From: Acidobacteriota bacterium
GTDB lineage: Bacteria; Acidobacteriota; Terriglobia; Terriglobales; Acidobacteriaceae
NCBI GenBank assembly: GCA_025353435.1
Contig: JANXQR010000266.1
Span: forward strand, 1 to 20,118
Reading direction: 5' to 3'
DNA length: 20,118 nt
Below are positions 7,672 through 16,819 of this stretch, piece by piece; the first letter of the stretch is position 1; the number at the start of each line of letters is the position of its first letter. The position numbers were made by a program, and so were the translations under genes. A model generated the notes under the pieces. The model saw only the letters and a list, made by a program, of their open reading frames with translations. It ran no database searches and was not told the DNA's origin.

Positions 7672-10362
7672 ATGATGAACCGACATGTACCGCAATCGAC
7701 TTACCGTTTACAGCTCCACAAGGACTTCGCGTTTGACGATTGCTCGGCGGTCGCTCCTTATCTGTATGACCTGGGGATATCGCACATCTATAGCTCTTCC
7801 TATTTGCAGGCCTCTCCAAGCAGCATGCACGGGTACGACGTCGTAAATCATCAGCGGGTAAACCAAGAACTTGGGGGAGCGGAAGCCCATGAACGCTTTT
7901 CGAAGAGGCTTCGGGAAATCGGCCTCGGGCAGGTTCTGGATATCGTTCCGAATCATATGGCAATCAGCAGTGAGAATCGCTTGTGGTGGGATGTCCTGGA
8001 GGATGGTGCGTCGAGCCGGTATGCCTCGTTCTTCGATATCGATTGGCAACCGCAGGAGGAGCGGCTTCGCGATAAGGTCAATCTCCCGATCCTTGCGGAC
8101 CAGTACGGGCTCGTACTCGAGAGCGGCGGGATTACGGTTGCGCGCACTGCCTCCGGCGTCGTCGTCCGAGCGGCCGACCAGGAGTTACCAGCCGCTCCGA
8201 CGTCGTTGCCTTTGATTCTGGAGAGGGCCGCTGGCTACTCAGGCTCTGATGCCATGAACTTCGTTGCGGCTTCGTTTGGCCGGCTGCCAAATCCGTCGTT
8301 TGAGGATCGCAAGATGGTGCTGGCGCGGTATCGCGACAAAGTGGTATTGAAGCAATTGCTGGAACGACTTTGTATTGAAGATGAGTCACATTGCCGGGCA
8401 ATCGATCGCGCAATAGATGAGCTGAACGCCGACCACGACGCGCTGGATGAGTTCCTCAACCAACAGAGTTATCGTCTGAGTTATTGGAAAACAGCGGACC
8501 AGGAGCTCGGCTACCGGCGTTTTTTTGATGTGAACTCGCTGATTGGCCTGCGAATGGAACGACCCCATGTGTTTAAGGAGACACACGCTTTAATCCTGGA
8601 ATGGCTGCAGAGCGGTGTGTTGGACGGGGTCCGGGTCGATCATCCCGATGGCCTGCGCGATCCATATGAGTATTTCCAACGTCTTCGCGAAGCGGCGCCG
8701 AACGCGTGGATTGTCGGCGAGAAAATCTTAGCGTCCGGTGAGTACCTGCGTGGCGGACAAAGTGGTACCTGGCCAATTGAAGGGACGACTGGCTACGACT
8801 TCCTCAATGCAGTGTTGCGGGTATTAGTGCGGCCCGCGGGCATGATCGAGTTGAGCGACATTTATCGAGACTTCACCGGGCTAACCGCTGAATTTCCGTC
8901 GATCGCACACGGCAAAAAGCTCGCTGTGGCACAGGAGGCGCTTGGATCCGATGTAAACCGTCTCGCATCCATTTTCGTGAACATCTGCGAAAGCCATCGC
9001 AATCAGCGTGACTACACGCGGGCTGAAATTCGCCGCGCGATTCGCGAGATGGCCTCATGCTTTTCGATTTATCGAACTTATGTTGTGCCGCAGCGAAATG
9101 AGATTACCGCCGAAGATCGCCGCGCAATCAGTGAGGCGATTCAATGTGCTCGCAACAATCGTCCCGACATCGATGGCGGTCTGTTTGATTTCTTTGAGCA
9201 AGTTCTCAGTATTCAGGTGCCAGGTCGGCAGGAGGCCGAATTCGTTCTCCGTTTTCAGCAGTTTACGCCGCCGGCAATGGCGAAGGGGGTCGAGGACACC
9301 GCCTTTTATTGTTACAACCGCCTGACCGCCATGTGCGAGGTCGGCGGCGATCCTGCAAGCAACGGAAGTTCTCTCGCAGAATTCCATACTTACCAGGTGA
9401 GAATGCAACAGAACTATCCCGCCACCATGACGACGCTCTCCACGCACGATACCAAACGTTCCGACGACGTTCGGGCGCGGCTTGCCGTGTTGAGTGAGTT
9501 GCCGAATGAGTTTGCGGACGCGCTGCAGCGTTGGGCGGCCAACAACGAGGATTATAAGACGATCGTCGGCGGCACCGCTCTGCCGGATCGTAACTCGGAA
9601 TATTTTCTGTACCAGACGCTGATTGGCGCTTGGCCCATCGAACTCGACCGCGCCAAGGCGTACATGATCAAGGCCATGCGTGAGGCCAAGCTGCAGACCA
9701 GTTGGGTTGCCAACAACCCGGATTTCGAAGGCGCTCTCAATAAGTTCATTGACTGCCTGTTCTCCGATGAAAAGTTTCTTGCGGACCTGAGATCATTCGT
9801 GGAGATTGTGGTTCTTCCCGGACGTATCAACTCGCTTACACAAACACTCCTGAAGAACACGTGTCCTGGCGTGCCGGACTTGTATCAGGGCGGCGAACTA
9901 TGGGACCTGTCCCTCGTGGACCCCGATAACCGGCGACCGGTGGATTACGAACTCCGGCGCAGGCTCTTACGCGAGTTGGAGCACCTCTCGCCAGAGGAGA
10001 TACTGAACCGCATGGATGAAGGGCTCCCCAAGCTGCACGTGATCCATCAGTGTCTGTTGTTGCGACGGGAATATCCGGAATGGTTCGGAGCCCAGGCAGC
10101 CTATATGCCAGTGAGCGTCATTGGTCCCAAGGCATCTCATGCCATTGCGTACATGCGTGGAGACACTGTACTGGCGCTTGCTCCGCGTCATCCTTATGTA
10201 TTGACCGGCAAATGGGAAGACACGCAACTGACAATTCCAGCTGGCACCTGGCGAAACCGGCTGACGGGACAGCGCTTCGAAGGCGGTGCCACCACGATTG
10301 AAACTTTGCTGCGCAACTTCCCGGTCGCGTTGCTCCAACGTGAGGAGACCACGAATGCATAA
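7672..10362 (+). CDS. treY: Malto-oligosyltrehalose synthase (GH13)
   Basis: TreY isomerises the reducing-end alpha-1,4 bond of maltooligosaccharides to alpha,alpha-1,1, forming maltooligosyltrehalose. I chose the ATG at 7672 (a second ATG follows at 7675), preceded by GGGGGGT; the family opening PQSTYRLQLHKDFAFDDCSA starts right after it. The product is 896 residues, within the family range. The GH13 regions are present: VLDIVPNHMA; GVRVDHPDGLRDPYEYFQRL with nucleophile D323; WIVGEKIL with acid/base E350; and TLSTHDTKRSDDVR with transition-state stabiliser D593. TreY-specific blocks are also present: SSSYLQASPSSMHGYDV, PPAMAKGVEDTAFYCYNRL and PGVPDLYQGGELWDLSLVD. The stop overlaps the treZ start in ATGCATAA, so the two are co-translated. 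The enzyme is cytoplasmic and feeds TreZ directly. No treX debranching gene is seen in the window. Confidence 0.96.
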   Translation: MMNRHVPQSTYRLQLHKDFAFDDCSAVAPYLYDLGISHIYSSSYLQASPSSMHGYDVVNHQRVNQELGGAEAHERFSKRLREIGLGQVLDIVPNHMAISSENRLWWDVLEDGASSRYASFFDIDWQPQEERLRDKVNLPILADQYGLVLESGGITVARTASGVVVRAADQELPAAPTSLPLILERAAGYSGSDAMNFVAASFGRLPNPSFEDRKMVLARYRDKVVLKQLLERLCIEDESHCRAIDRAIDELNADHDALDEFLNQQSYRLSYWKTADQELGYRRFFDVNSLIGLRMERPHVFKETHALILEWLQSGVLDGVRVDHPDGLRDPYEYFQRLREAAPNAWIVGEKILASGEYLRGGQSGTWPIEGTTGYDFLNAVLRVLVRPAGMIELSDIYRDFTGLTAEFPSIAHGKKLAVAQEALGSDVNRLASIFVNICESHRNQRDYTRAEIRRAIREMASCFSIYRTYVVPQRNEITAEDRRAISEAIQCARNNRPDIDGGLFDFFEQVLSIQVPGRQEAEFVLRFQQFTPPAMAKGVEDTAFYCYNRLTAMCEVGGDPASNGSSLAEFHTYQVRMQQNYPATMTTLSTHDTKRSDDVRARLAVLSELPNEFADALQRWAANNEDYKTIVGGTALPDRNSEYFLYQTLIGAWPIELDRAKAYMIKAMREAKLQTSWVANNPDFEGALNKFIDCLFSDEKFLADLRSFVEIVVLPGRINSLTQTLLKNTCPGVPDLYQGGELWDLSLVDPDNRRPVDYELRRRLLRELEHLSPEEILNRMDEGLPKLHVIHQCLLLRREYPEWFGAQAAYMPVSVIGPKASHAIAYMRGDTVLALAPRHPYVLTGKWEDTQLTIPAGTWRNRLTGQRFEGGATTIETLLRNFPVALLQREETTNA

Positions 10363-12145
10363 ATTCACTATCTGGGCCCCAAAGCCGAAGTTGGTGAGAT
10401 TACGACTCGGCGATACGATTTACCCCATGCAAGGACCGGACGAGCGTGGCTATTGGCGCGCTTCCATCGAGGAGGCTCGACCCGGGATGAAGTATGGTTT
10501 TCTGCTCGATGAGGATCTAACGCCATATCCTGATCCGCGTAGCTTGCTACAGCTCAACGGAGTGCACGGACTCTCCACGATTTTTGATCAGCGCTCTTAT
10601 CGATGGGATGACGCGAACTGGCAACCACCTCCACTATCGAGCGCCGTGATGTATGAGTTGCACGTCGGAACCTTCACGCACGAAGGAACATTTGATGCCG
10701 CGATCAGCAGGTTGCCATACCTGTTTGACCTCGGTGTTACGCACATCGAAGTCATGCCCATTGCGGAATTCGCAGGAGATCGCGGATGGGGTTACGATGG
10801 CGTCGACCTCTTTGCCGTGAGCCGCGCTTATGGTGGCCCTGATGGCTTCAAACGATTTGTGAATGCGTGCCACCTGCAGGGACTCGCCGTAATACTCGAC
10901 GTGGTTTACAACCACTTTGGCCCGGTCGGCAACTACGCCGGCAAGTTCGGTCCCTACGTGACCGACAGGCACCATACGCCCTGGGGCGACGCAATCAACT
11001 TTGAGGACAAAGGCTCAGACGAGGTGCGCCAGTTCTTCTTTGACAACGCCATCACGTGGATGCGCGATTTTCACGTCGATGGACTTCGGCTGGACGCGAT
11101 TCACGAGATCGTCGATCGATCGGCGGTGCACTTTCTTGAAGAGCTCTCGGCCCGGATTGACAATTTGTCAGCGACCATGGGACGCAAGTTCTCGATCATA
11201 GCCGAGTCCGATTTAAACAATCCCATGGTTGTGACTCCAATCGAAGCAAATGGTTTGGGAATCGATGCCCAATGGGCCGACGACTTTCATCACGCGCTTT
11301 TTTCCGTGCTGCATGTCGACGGGGTAGGAGGCTACAACGATGATTTCGGCCTGTTTCAGTATCTGGCAAAGGCGCTGAGGCAGATGTTCGTGTATGACGG
11401 CATTTACTCAAACTACCGTGGCCGAAGTCATGGGCGCCCGGCTGACGGGCTCTCAGCTCATCGGTTTGTGGGCTTCATCCAGAACCATGATCAGGTTGGC
11501 AATCGCGCTACGGGAGATCGTCTTCATCAAATCGTCGGCGTCCCTCGAACGAAGGTGGCGCTTGGACTAGTGTTGACAGCACCCTTCATCCCCTTACTTT
11601 TTCAAGGCGAAGAATTCGCGGCTTCAACGCCATTCCTGTACTTTGCAGACCACGAAGATGCGGAGATGGCGAAGTTGGTCTCCGAAGGTCGGAAGCGAGA
11701 GTTTGCAAGTTTTGGGTGGGACGCGTCGCAGATTCCGAATCCTGAAGATGTGGATACCTTTCTGAAATCGCGCCTCAATTGGGGCGAAGTCAACGAAGGT
11801 GTGCACGCGGAGGTGCTTGAATGGACGCGTGATTTGATCCAGCTGCGGCGGAGTTGCCTATCGCTGAACGATGGCGATCGCGGGCATGTACAGGTCACGT
11901 TTGACGAGAATCAGAAGTGGTTGCGAATGGATCGCCACCTTGTAACAGTTCTAATGAACCTGGGACAGCAGAGTGTCGAGTTTACGGTTGACGCAGGTGC
12001 AAAGGTTGCCCTGGCTTCCGATGCTGCAGTAACGCAGCAAGGTGGTAGTATCACGATTCCCTGTGATTCCATTGCTATCGTAAAGGTAGAAGACGAGGCA
12101 CACGGAACCAGGAGTTCCGATTGGTTCAGTCGAGAATTTAGATAA
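10355..12145 (+). CDS. treZ: Malto-oligosyltrehalose trehalohydrolase (GH13)
   Basis: TreZ cleaves trehalose from the end of maltooligosyltrehalose, completing the TreYZ route from glycogen or maltodextrin. I chose the ATG at 10355 because it overlaps the treY stop by 8 nt, has GAGGAG 9-14 nt upstream, and opens the N-terminal CBM48/E-set domain (KFTIWAPKPKLVRLRLGD). The product is 596 residues, the normal family length. The GH13 barrel contains VMPIAEFAGDRGWGYDGVDL, VILDVVYNHFGPVGNY, FHVDGLRLDAIHEI with nucleophile D247, IIAESDLN with acid/base E284 and FIQNHDQVGNRATGDR with D379. FQGEEFAASTPFLYFADHED, near residues 415-435, is typical of TreZ and the related glycogen branching enzymes. The protein is complete and cytoplasmic. 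Coupled to treY, it would build trehalose as an osmolyte and drying protectant. Confidence 0.96.
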   Translation: MHKFTIWAPKPKLVRLRLGDTIYPMQGPDERGYWRASIEEARPGMKYGFLLDEDLTPYPDPRSLLQLNGVHGLSTIFDQRSYRWDDANWQPPPLSSAVMYELHVGTFTHEGTFDAAISRLPYLFDLGVTHIEVMPIAEFAGDRGWGYDGVDLFAVSRAYGGPDGFKRFVNACHLQGLAVILDVVYNHFGPVGNYAGKFGPYVTDRHHTPWGDAINFEDKGSDEVRQFFFDNAITWMRDFHVDGLRLDAIHEIVDRSAVHFLEELSARIDNLSATMGRKFSIIAESDLNNPMVVTPIEANGLGIDAQWADDFHHALFSVLHVDGVGGYNDDFGLFQYLAKALRQMFVYDGIYSNYRGRSHGRPADGLSAHRFVGFIQNHDQVGNRATGDRLHQIVGVPRTKVALGLVLTAPFIPLLFQGEEFAASTPFLYFADHEDAEMAKLVSEGRKREFASFGWDASQIPNPEDVDTFLKSRLNWGEVNEGVHAEVLEWTRDLIQLRRSCLSLNDGDRGHVQVTFDENQKWLRMDRHLVTVLMNLGQQSVEFTVDAGAKVALASDAAVTQQGGSITIPCDSIAIVKVEDEAHGTRSSDWFSREFR

Positions 12146-12334
12146 GGATTTACGGTTCGGTGTGACTACAAATTTGCGCGGCTCGCCTCTGATTATTATG
12201 TCCACCAGCACCGGCGACTGCACCACGTCGTGGTCATCAAGTTGTTTGGGCCGTATCGGAAGCAATCGAGGCAACCTCTAGAAATGCCGCTTACTCTTAG
12301 TAATCGTTGTTTACTTCTTGAAGAGGGTGAGCTG

Positions 12335-12829
12335 ATGAGCGTTGAAACCATGCAGGAGCTTTTGATTGATGAATTGAAGGATCTTTACTCAGCAGAGAAG
12401 CAGATTGTCCGGGCACTTCCAAAGTTGGCAAAAGCTGCTTCCTCTACTCAACTCCGCGACGCGATTTTGACCCATTTGGAAGAAACCAAGGGACAGGTCG
12501 AGCGGCTGAACCAAATCTCGGAAATTGTCGGCAAGAAACTAACTGGAAAGACCTGTGTGGGGATGAAAGGTGTTCTTGCAGAAGGATCGGAAGTGCTCGA
12601 GGACGTCGGCAAGGGGCCTGTCCGCGATGCTGCCTTGATCTCGGCAGCGCAGCGTGTCGAACACTATGAGATGGCCGGATATGGATCGGCCCGAGCGTTC
12701 GCTCAATTACTCAAATTGACGGATGTCGCTAATCTTCTTGACCAAACACTTGCGGAGGAGAAAAACGCTGATAAGACGCTTGGCGGAATTGCGAATCACG
12801 TGAACACAGACGCACGACGAGTAGCTTGA
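12335..12829 (+). CDS. YciE/YciF-type ferritin-like protein (DUF892)
   Basis: The 164-residue product is close to the usual YciE/YciF length. The start is the ATG at 12335, with AGAGGGTGA just upstream and the family opening immediately after it (MQELLIDELKDLYSAEKQIV). Four helices are apparent. Candidate metal-binding acidic and His residues sit near residue 21, residues 47-56 (THLEET), residues 109-112 (RVEHYE) and residues 141-142 (LAEEKNAD), as expected of a ferritin-like di-iron bundle. The biochemical role is not known; relatives are induced by osmotic or general stress and are common near stress genes in soil bacteria. It lies 189 nt after treZ with its own plausible promoter region, and converges on ligD. 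This fits the stress theme but is not proof of function. Confidence 0.9.
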   Translation: MSVETMQELLIDELKDLYSAEKQIVRALPKLAKAASSTQLRDAILTHLEETKGQVERLNQISEIVGKKLTGKTCVGMKGVLAEGSEVLEDVGKGPVRDAALISAAQRVEHYEMAGYGSARAFAQLLKLTDVANLLDQTLAEEKNADKTLGGIANHVNTDARRVA

Positions 12830-12865
12830 AGTGCGGAACAAAACTCCTCCATTTTTTACCAATGC

Positions 12866-12931
12866 TGGGATGGTGCAGCGCGTGTGTTCGGCCGGAGGCA
12901 GGTAAGAGCAGGCGCGCTGCCGGTCATCCCA
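12866..12931. repeat. Long imperfect hairpin between the convergent yciE-like gene and ligD
   Basis: TGGGATG (12866-12872) pairs with CATCCCA (12925-12931). Inside it, GCAGCGCG (12875-12882) pairs with CGCGCTGC (12913-12920), giving 15 bp in two perfect blocks with small internal loops and a 30-nt apex. There is no T run after it on either strand, so it is not a standard intrinsic terminator. It may be a 3'-UTR structure shared by both genes, a REP-like palindrome or an element remnant. Confidence 0.6.
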
Positions 12932-12988
12932 AATGGGGCGCCGTAGTCCCGGGCATGCGAGAGGCGAAAATGAGTCAGCACGAAAGGG

Positions 12989-15607
12989 CTACGCTTTCCT
13001 CGGGGTCGTCACCCTGCTTATGTCCTGAGTGATGCCGGCCATTTTCGCCCACGGGTCTTTCTTTAAGCGTTCCCGCCAATCACTGAAATTGTGGACAGTA
13101 AATATCGGCCGCGCAGCAAGCTTCAACTCCGACCACATAAGCGGCACGGCAACTCCCACGTTTGGGCGTGCACGTGGCGACCATGGAGCAACAGCGGTGG
13201 CGCCGCGTTCGTTGCGAAGATAGTCCAGGTAAATCTTTCCCGCGCGTGCGGCCTTTGTCATCTTGGTAAGGTATCGGCGAGGATTGGCAGCTTCCATTTT
13301 CAGTACAAAGTCATGGCAGAATTTCTTTATCTCCGGCCATTCCAATCGGGGCTCTATCGGTACGACGATGTGCAACCCCTTGCCGCCAGTCGTCTTTAGA
13401 AACGATTCCAGACCGAGCTTTCTAAACTCGTTGCGAACTTCAGCCGCCGCCTCTCCGAGCGTTGCCCACGCCAGCGATTCATCGGGGTCGAGATCGATTA
13501 CAAGCCGATCCGGCTTCTCCAGATTTGTCGCGAGTGAGCCCCACGGATGCACTTCCAGTACCGAGATCTGCGACAGCGAAGCTATGGCTTCGCGTGTGCT
13601 CAGAGCGATATATTTCTCCACTTTGCCGGTCTTCTTGTCCGGCACATCGACCGATTCAAAACCTGGAGGCAAGGTGGAATTCATGTGCTTTTGGAAGAAT
13701 TGCTCTTTGCCGATTCCATCGGGCACTCGCACCAGCGAGAGTGGCCGACCCGCCACGTGCGGCAGCATATTTGCGGAGACGGCCCAATAGTAATCCGCCA
13801 ACTGCTGCTTGGTGAGACCGGAAGCAGAATCCAGAATTTTATCTGGATGAGTCAGATGCACCGTTGCGTGTTCGCTATCCGCGCTGGGCTGTGGCCTCGC
13901 AGCCAACTTCGGTTTTGTCCGGTGCGAAGCTGTCTCGGCGGACGCGGGAGTTTCGATATGGACCTCGCTCGCCCGCTTGTCTTCTCTTAGGCCGAGGAAA
14001 GCTGCCTGGCGCACCTGCCGATCCGCAGTCCATGTCGCGAAGTGAACCTGTGCGACAAGTTTCGGAGTCACCCAATGCGCCCCTCGTCTCGCTTCCGAGG
14101 CAATCGTTTCGAACGGTGACTGCGCTATTGCCAGGGGTTCCAGCTTCTTACGTAAATCTGTTGACATTTTTTGGCTAAACCCAGTTCCCGCGCGACCCGC
14201 GTAAGTCAGCTTCTTGGAATTATCGTAGTATCCCAGCAGCAGAGCTCCGATTCCCGGGCCGCCCGCCTTCCCCTTCCCAGGTAGGGTGTAGCCGCCGATC
14301 ACAAACTCCTGCTCTTGCCGGCACTTCGACTTCAGCCAGTCGGAATTGCGCGCACCCGAGTAGACGGCCGAAACACGCTTTGAGATGATGCCCTCCGCGT
14401 GCAGCTTGCAGGCATGTGCAAACATCTTCGCGCCCGACGTAATGAGATGCTCGCTGAACTTTACGTCGTCGCTGGCGCCCTTCAGCAACTCCTCCAGCAG
14501 CTTCTTACGATCGTTCAAGGGCAACCCGCGCGTACTGTGGCCATCCAAATGCAGCAGGTCGAAGCAGAAGTAAGTAAGCGGACTTCGCGCGCCATCCTGA
14601 AACGCCGCCTGTAAATCTGCGAAATTTGTATTTCCATAATTCGCCAGCACCACTACCTCGCCGTCCAGCGTCGCGCTCTCGCATGGCAACTTTGCCACCG
14701 TTGCCGCGATACCCCGCATTCGCGTTGTCCAGTCGAGCCCGTTCCGGGTTAACATCCGCACCTTCGCTCCATCCTTGCGAGCCTGTATGCGGTAACCATC
14801 CAGCTTTAATTCATGCAGCCACCCCGCGCCTTCGGGTGGTGTCGCGGTCGCCATCGCAAGTTGAGGCTTCAGGAAACTTGGCTGGTGCTCCTTGGGAAGG
14901 CCAGGCGGCAGTAGCTTCCGTCGCACCAAAGGCTTCGTGTCGCCTGTCCCCGAGCCCTTTGAGTTCCACACATGATCCTTGCTGGCCGCAATCTGCTGCA
15001 TGGAGCGGTGGGTCACCACGCTCGTCGTCTTCGCCTCTGTCACCGGTTCGTCGTCGGGGCCGCGTTCAAATTCGTCGTGCTCCTTGATGAGCAGCCAGCT
15101 CGGCTTTGTTTCTTTCGTCGAGCGCGGTTTCATCCGGATCAGTGCCCACTTGCCCTTCAGCTTTGTGCCGTGGAGCACGAACTTCAGGTGGCCGTCGCGC
15201 AACCCCGCATCGACGTCGGAATATTCCCCCTGAGGTTCCCACGTCCCCTGATCCCAAAGCATCACAGTGCCGCCGCCATACTGACCCTGTGGGATGATCC
15301 CTTCAAATCCGCCGTACTCGATCGGATGGTCTTCGACTTGCACTGCCAGGCGGCGGTCCTTGACGTTGTATGACGGTCCTTTGGCGCAGGCCCACGACTT
15401 CAGCACCCCATCCCAGGCGAGCCGGAAGTCGTAATGCAAATGCGAAGCTGCGTGCTTCTGAATGCAGAACGGAAGCCGCTTTGTGGGTTTCGCTTTGGCT
15501 TTGCCTGAAGGCTCGGCCGTCACCGAGAAGTCGCGCTTGGACCGATATCGCTCAAGCTGCTTGTCAATCGCATCAGACGGAGACAGGCTCTTCTTCCCAG
15601 ATGCCAT
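12989..15607 (-). CDS. ligD: Multifunctional ATP-dependent DNA ligase LigD (PE-LIG-POL)
   Basis: This 872-residue enzyme processes and seals DNA ends in bacterial non-homologous end joining. Residues about 45-190 are the 3'-phosphoesterase domain, with H52, H58, D60, R62 (in SHLHYDFR) and H94 (VEDHPIEYGG). Residues about 240-545 are the ATP-dependent ligase, with adenylated K268 in HELKLDGYR, then ATLDGEVVV, YFCFDLLHLDG, EGIISKR and DWLKSKC, followed by an OB fold (GGYTLPGKGKAGG to VHFATWT). Residues about 585-860 are the archaeo-eukaryotic-primase-type polymerase, with D705 and D707 in VIDLDPDE, H746 in TTGGKGLHIVVP and D795 in KIYLDYLRN. The domain order is that of Pseudomonas LigD. The ATG at 15607 has GAGGGG upstream. 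The gene follows ku by 21 nt in one operon. All catalytic residues appear intact. Confidence 0.97.
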   Translation of the reverse strand: MASGKKSLSPSDAIDKQLERYRSKRDFSVTAEPSGKAKAKPTKRLPFCIQKHAASHLHYDFRLAWDGVLKSWACAKGPSYNVKDRRLAVQVEDHPIEYGGFEGIIPQGQYGGGTVMLWDQGTWEPQGEYSDVDAGLRDGHLKFVLHGTKLKGKWALIRMKPRSTKETKPSWLLIKEHDEFERGPDDEPVTEAKTTSVVTHRSMQQIAASKDHVWNSKGSGTGDTKPLVRRKLLPPGLPKEHQPSFLKPQLAMATATPPEGAGWLHELKLDGYRIQARKDGAKVRMLTRNGLDWTTRMRGIAATVAKLPCESATLDGEVVVLANYGNTNFADLQAAFQDGARSPLTYFCFDLLHLDGHSTRGLPLNDRKKLLEELLKGASDDVKFSEHLITSGAKMFAHACKLHAEGIISKRVSAVYSGARNSDWLKSKCRQEQEFVIGGYTLPGKGKAGGPGIGALLLGYYDNSKKLTYAGRAGTGFSQKMSTDLRKKLEPLAIAQSPFETIASEARRGAHWVTPKLVAQVHFATWTADRQVRQAAFLGLREDKRASEVHIETPASAETASHRTKPKLAARPQPSADSEHATVHLTHPDKILDSASGLTKQQLADYYWAVSANMLPHVAGRPLSLVRVPDGIGKEQFFQKHMNSTLPPGFESVDVPDKKTGKVEKYIALSTREAIASLSQISVLEVHPWGSLATNLEKPDRLVIDLDPDESLAWATLGEAAAEVRNEFRKLGLESFLKTTGGKGLHIVVPIEPRLEWPEIKKFCHDFVLKMEAANPRRYLTKMTKAARAGKIYLDYLRNERGATAVAPWSPRARPNVGVAVPLMWSELKLAARPIFTVHNFSDWRERLKKDPWAKMAGITQDISRVTTPRKA

Positions 15608-15628
15608 TTACCCCTCATCCCGCATGAT

Positions 15629-16576
15629 TCATGCGGATTTACGTCGCGCCGCCTTGTGCGGTTTTGCCGCCGACCCTTTCACCAGCGCGATGCCCTTTTT
15701 CGACCGTGTCTCTACCTTCGCAACCGGCTTCTTCTTCGGGATCGCATCGTCTTTGCCAATGGATTTGCGAAGCGCATCGATCAGCGAAATCACCTTGCCC
15801 CGCGGAGTGGCCGGCGCCTCATCGCGGGGAACCGGTACTTGGTCGATCTTCGCCTGCACCAGCTCTTTGACTGCCACTTCGTACCCATCGAAAAACGCCG
15901 CGGGGTCGAACTTGGCGGTTTTGCGCTTGATCAGCTGCTTAGCCAGATCGAGTGAATCCCCGTCTAAATCAACCTTTTTGATATCGCGGAAGTACTCCTT
16001 CGCATCGCGCAGTTCGTTCGCATAGCGCAATGTGTAGGCCATCATCCCACCAAGCGAGTCGTCCCGAGTCGGCGCTATGGCGACGATGTGTTCCCGCCCG
16101 CCAAATGCGAGCTTCGAGAGCGCAACCTTATTCGTATCCCGCAAAGCTCGCCTCACCACCCCGAAAGCTGCTGACTGTGAGTCATCCTCAGGAACCACGA
16201 AATACGGCTTCTCAAAATACTCCGGATCAATCTCCGCCTCATCCACAAACTGCGTTACTTCCATCGTGTGCTTAGAGGGCAAACGCAGTCCTGCGAGTTC
16301 GCTCGGCTCGATCGGGATGTACTCTCCCTTGCGATACTCGTAACCCTTGACGATCTCATCGTTCCGAATCGCAGACGCGGCCGGAGCGTCATCGTCCGCC
16401 AGGTCCCGATCCTGGTGGGCCGACGCCGTCACCTTCTGATACTTCACTCGCTCGCCCGTTGCTCGCGAGATTTGGTGAAAATGGATCTCTCCTTTGGCCT
16501 CCGTCGCAACGAACAGCTTCACGGAGAACGACACAAGTGAAATAGTGATCTGACCAGACCAGTAAGGGCGCGCCAT
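15629..16576 (-). CDS. ku: Non-homologous end-joining protein Ku
   Basis: Bacterial Ku is a homodimeric ring that threads onto broken DNA ends and recruits LigD. The product is 315 residues from the ATG at 16576, which has TTGAGGA about 5 nt upstream; a TTG four codons earlier is possible but less likely. The start RPYWSGQITISLVSFSVKLF and the following IHFHQISRATGERVKYQKV are characteristic, as are EYIPIEPSEL, EIDPEYFEKPYFVVPEDD and FGGREHIVAI in the core beta-barrel. The C-terminus from about residue 260 is Lys/Arg-rich and disordered-looking (KDDAIPKKKPVAKV, PHKAARRKSA), as in Ku proteins with an extended DNA-binding tail. The gene heads the ku-ligD operon, the complete minimal NHEJ set. 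An attenuator-like structure lies 65 nt upstream of the start. Confidence 0.96.
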   Translation of the reverse strand: MARPYWSGQITISLVSFSVKLFVATEAKGEIHFHQISRATGERVKYQKVTASAHQDRDLADDDAPAASAIRNDEIVKGYEYRKGEYIPIEPSELAGLRLPSKHTMEVTQFVDEAEIDPEYFEKPYFVVPEDDSQSAAFGVVRRALRDTNKVALSKLAFGGREHIVAIAPTRDDSLGGMMAYTLRYANELRDAKEYFRDIKKVDLDGDSLDLAKQLIKRKTAKFDPAAFFDGYEVAVKELVQAKIDQVPVPRDEAPATPRGKVISLIDALRKSIGKDDAIPKKKPVAKVETRSKKGIALVKGSAAKPHKAARRKSA

Positions 16577-16640
16577 GGGATTCCTCAACTGACTAGGATT
16601 CGATTACCCCGCAAAAAGATGTTCATGGTAAATTCGAACG

Positions 16641-16679
16641 AAAAAACCCCTCAGAAGAGGGCGAACCGGCTCCTCGCCC
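16641..16679 (-). promoter_or_regulatory. Attenuator-like leader upstream of ku
   Basis: On the minus strand, CCCTC (16657-16661) pairs with GAGGG (16648-16652) around TTCT, followed by G and six T residues (16641-16646): a small intrinsic terminator read toward ku. Just before it, GGGCGA (16674-16679) can pair with TCGCCC (16659-16664), which uses bases of the terminator's left arm, so the two stems exclude each other. The terminator stem is only 5 bp. It may instead be a plain terminator for an eroded upstream gene. Confidence 0.4.
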
Positions 16680-16819
16680 AAAGAGGCCATACTTTCCGCC
16701 CGACACAGCATCTGAACTAATTACGCCGCCCGGCCAACACTGGGTGAAGAAATGACTTCGGGATAGTCCATGAGATGGACCGGACGCAGGTGCGGGCGCA
16801 AGAAAAGGAGTCGCTGGTT

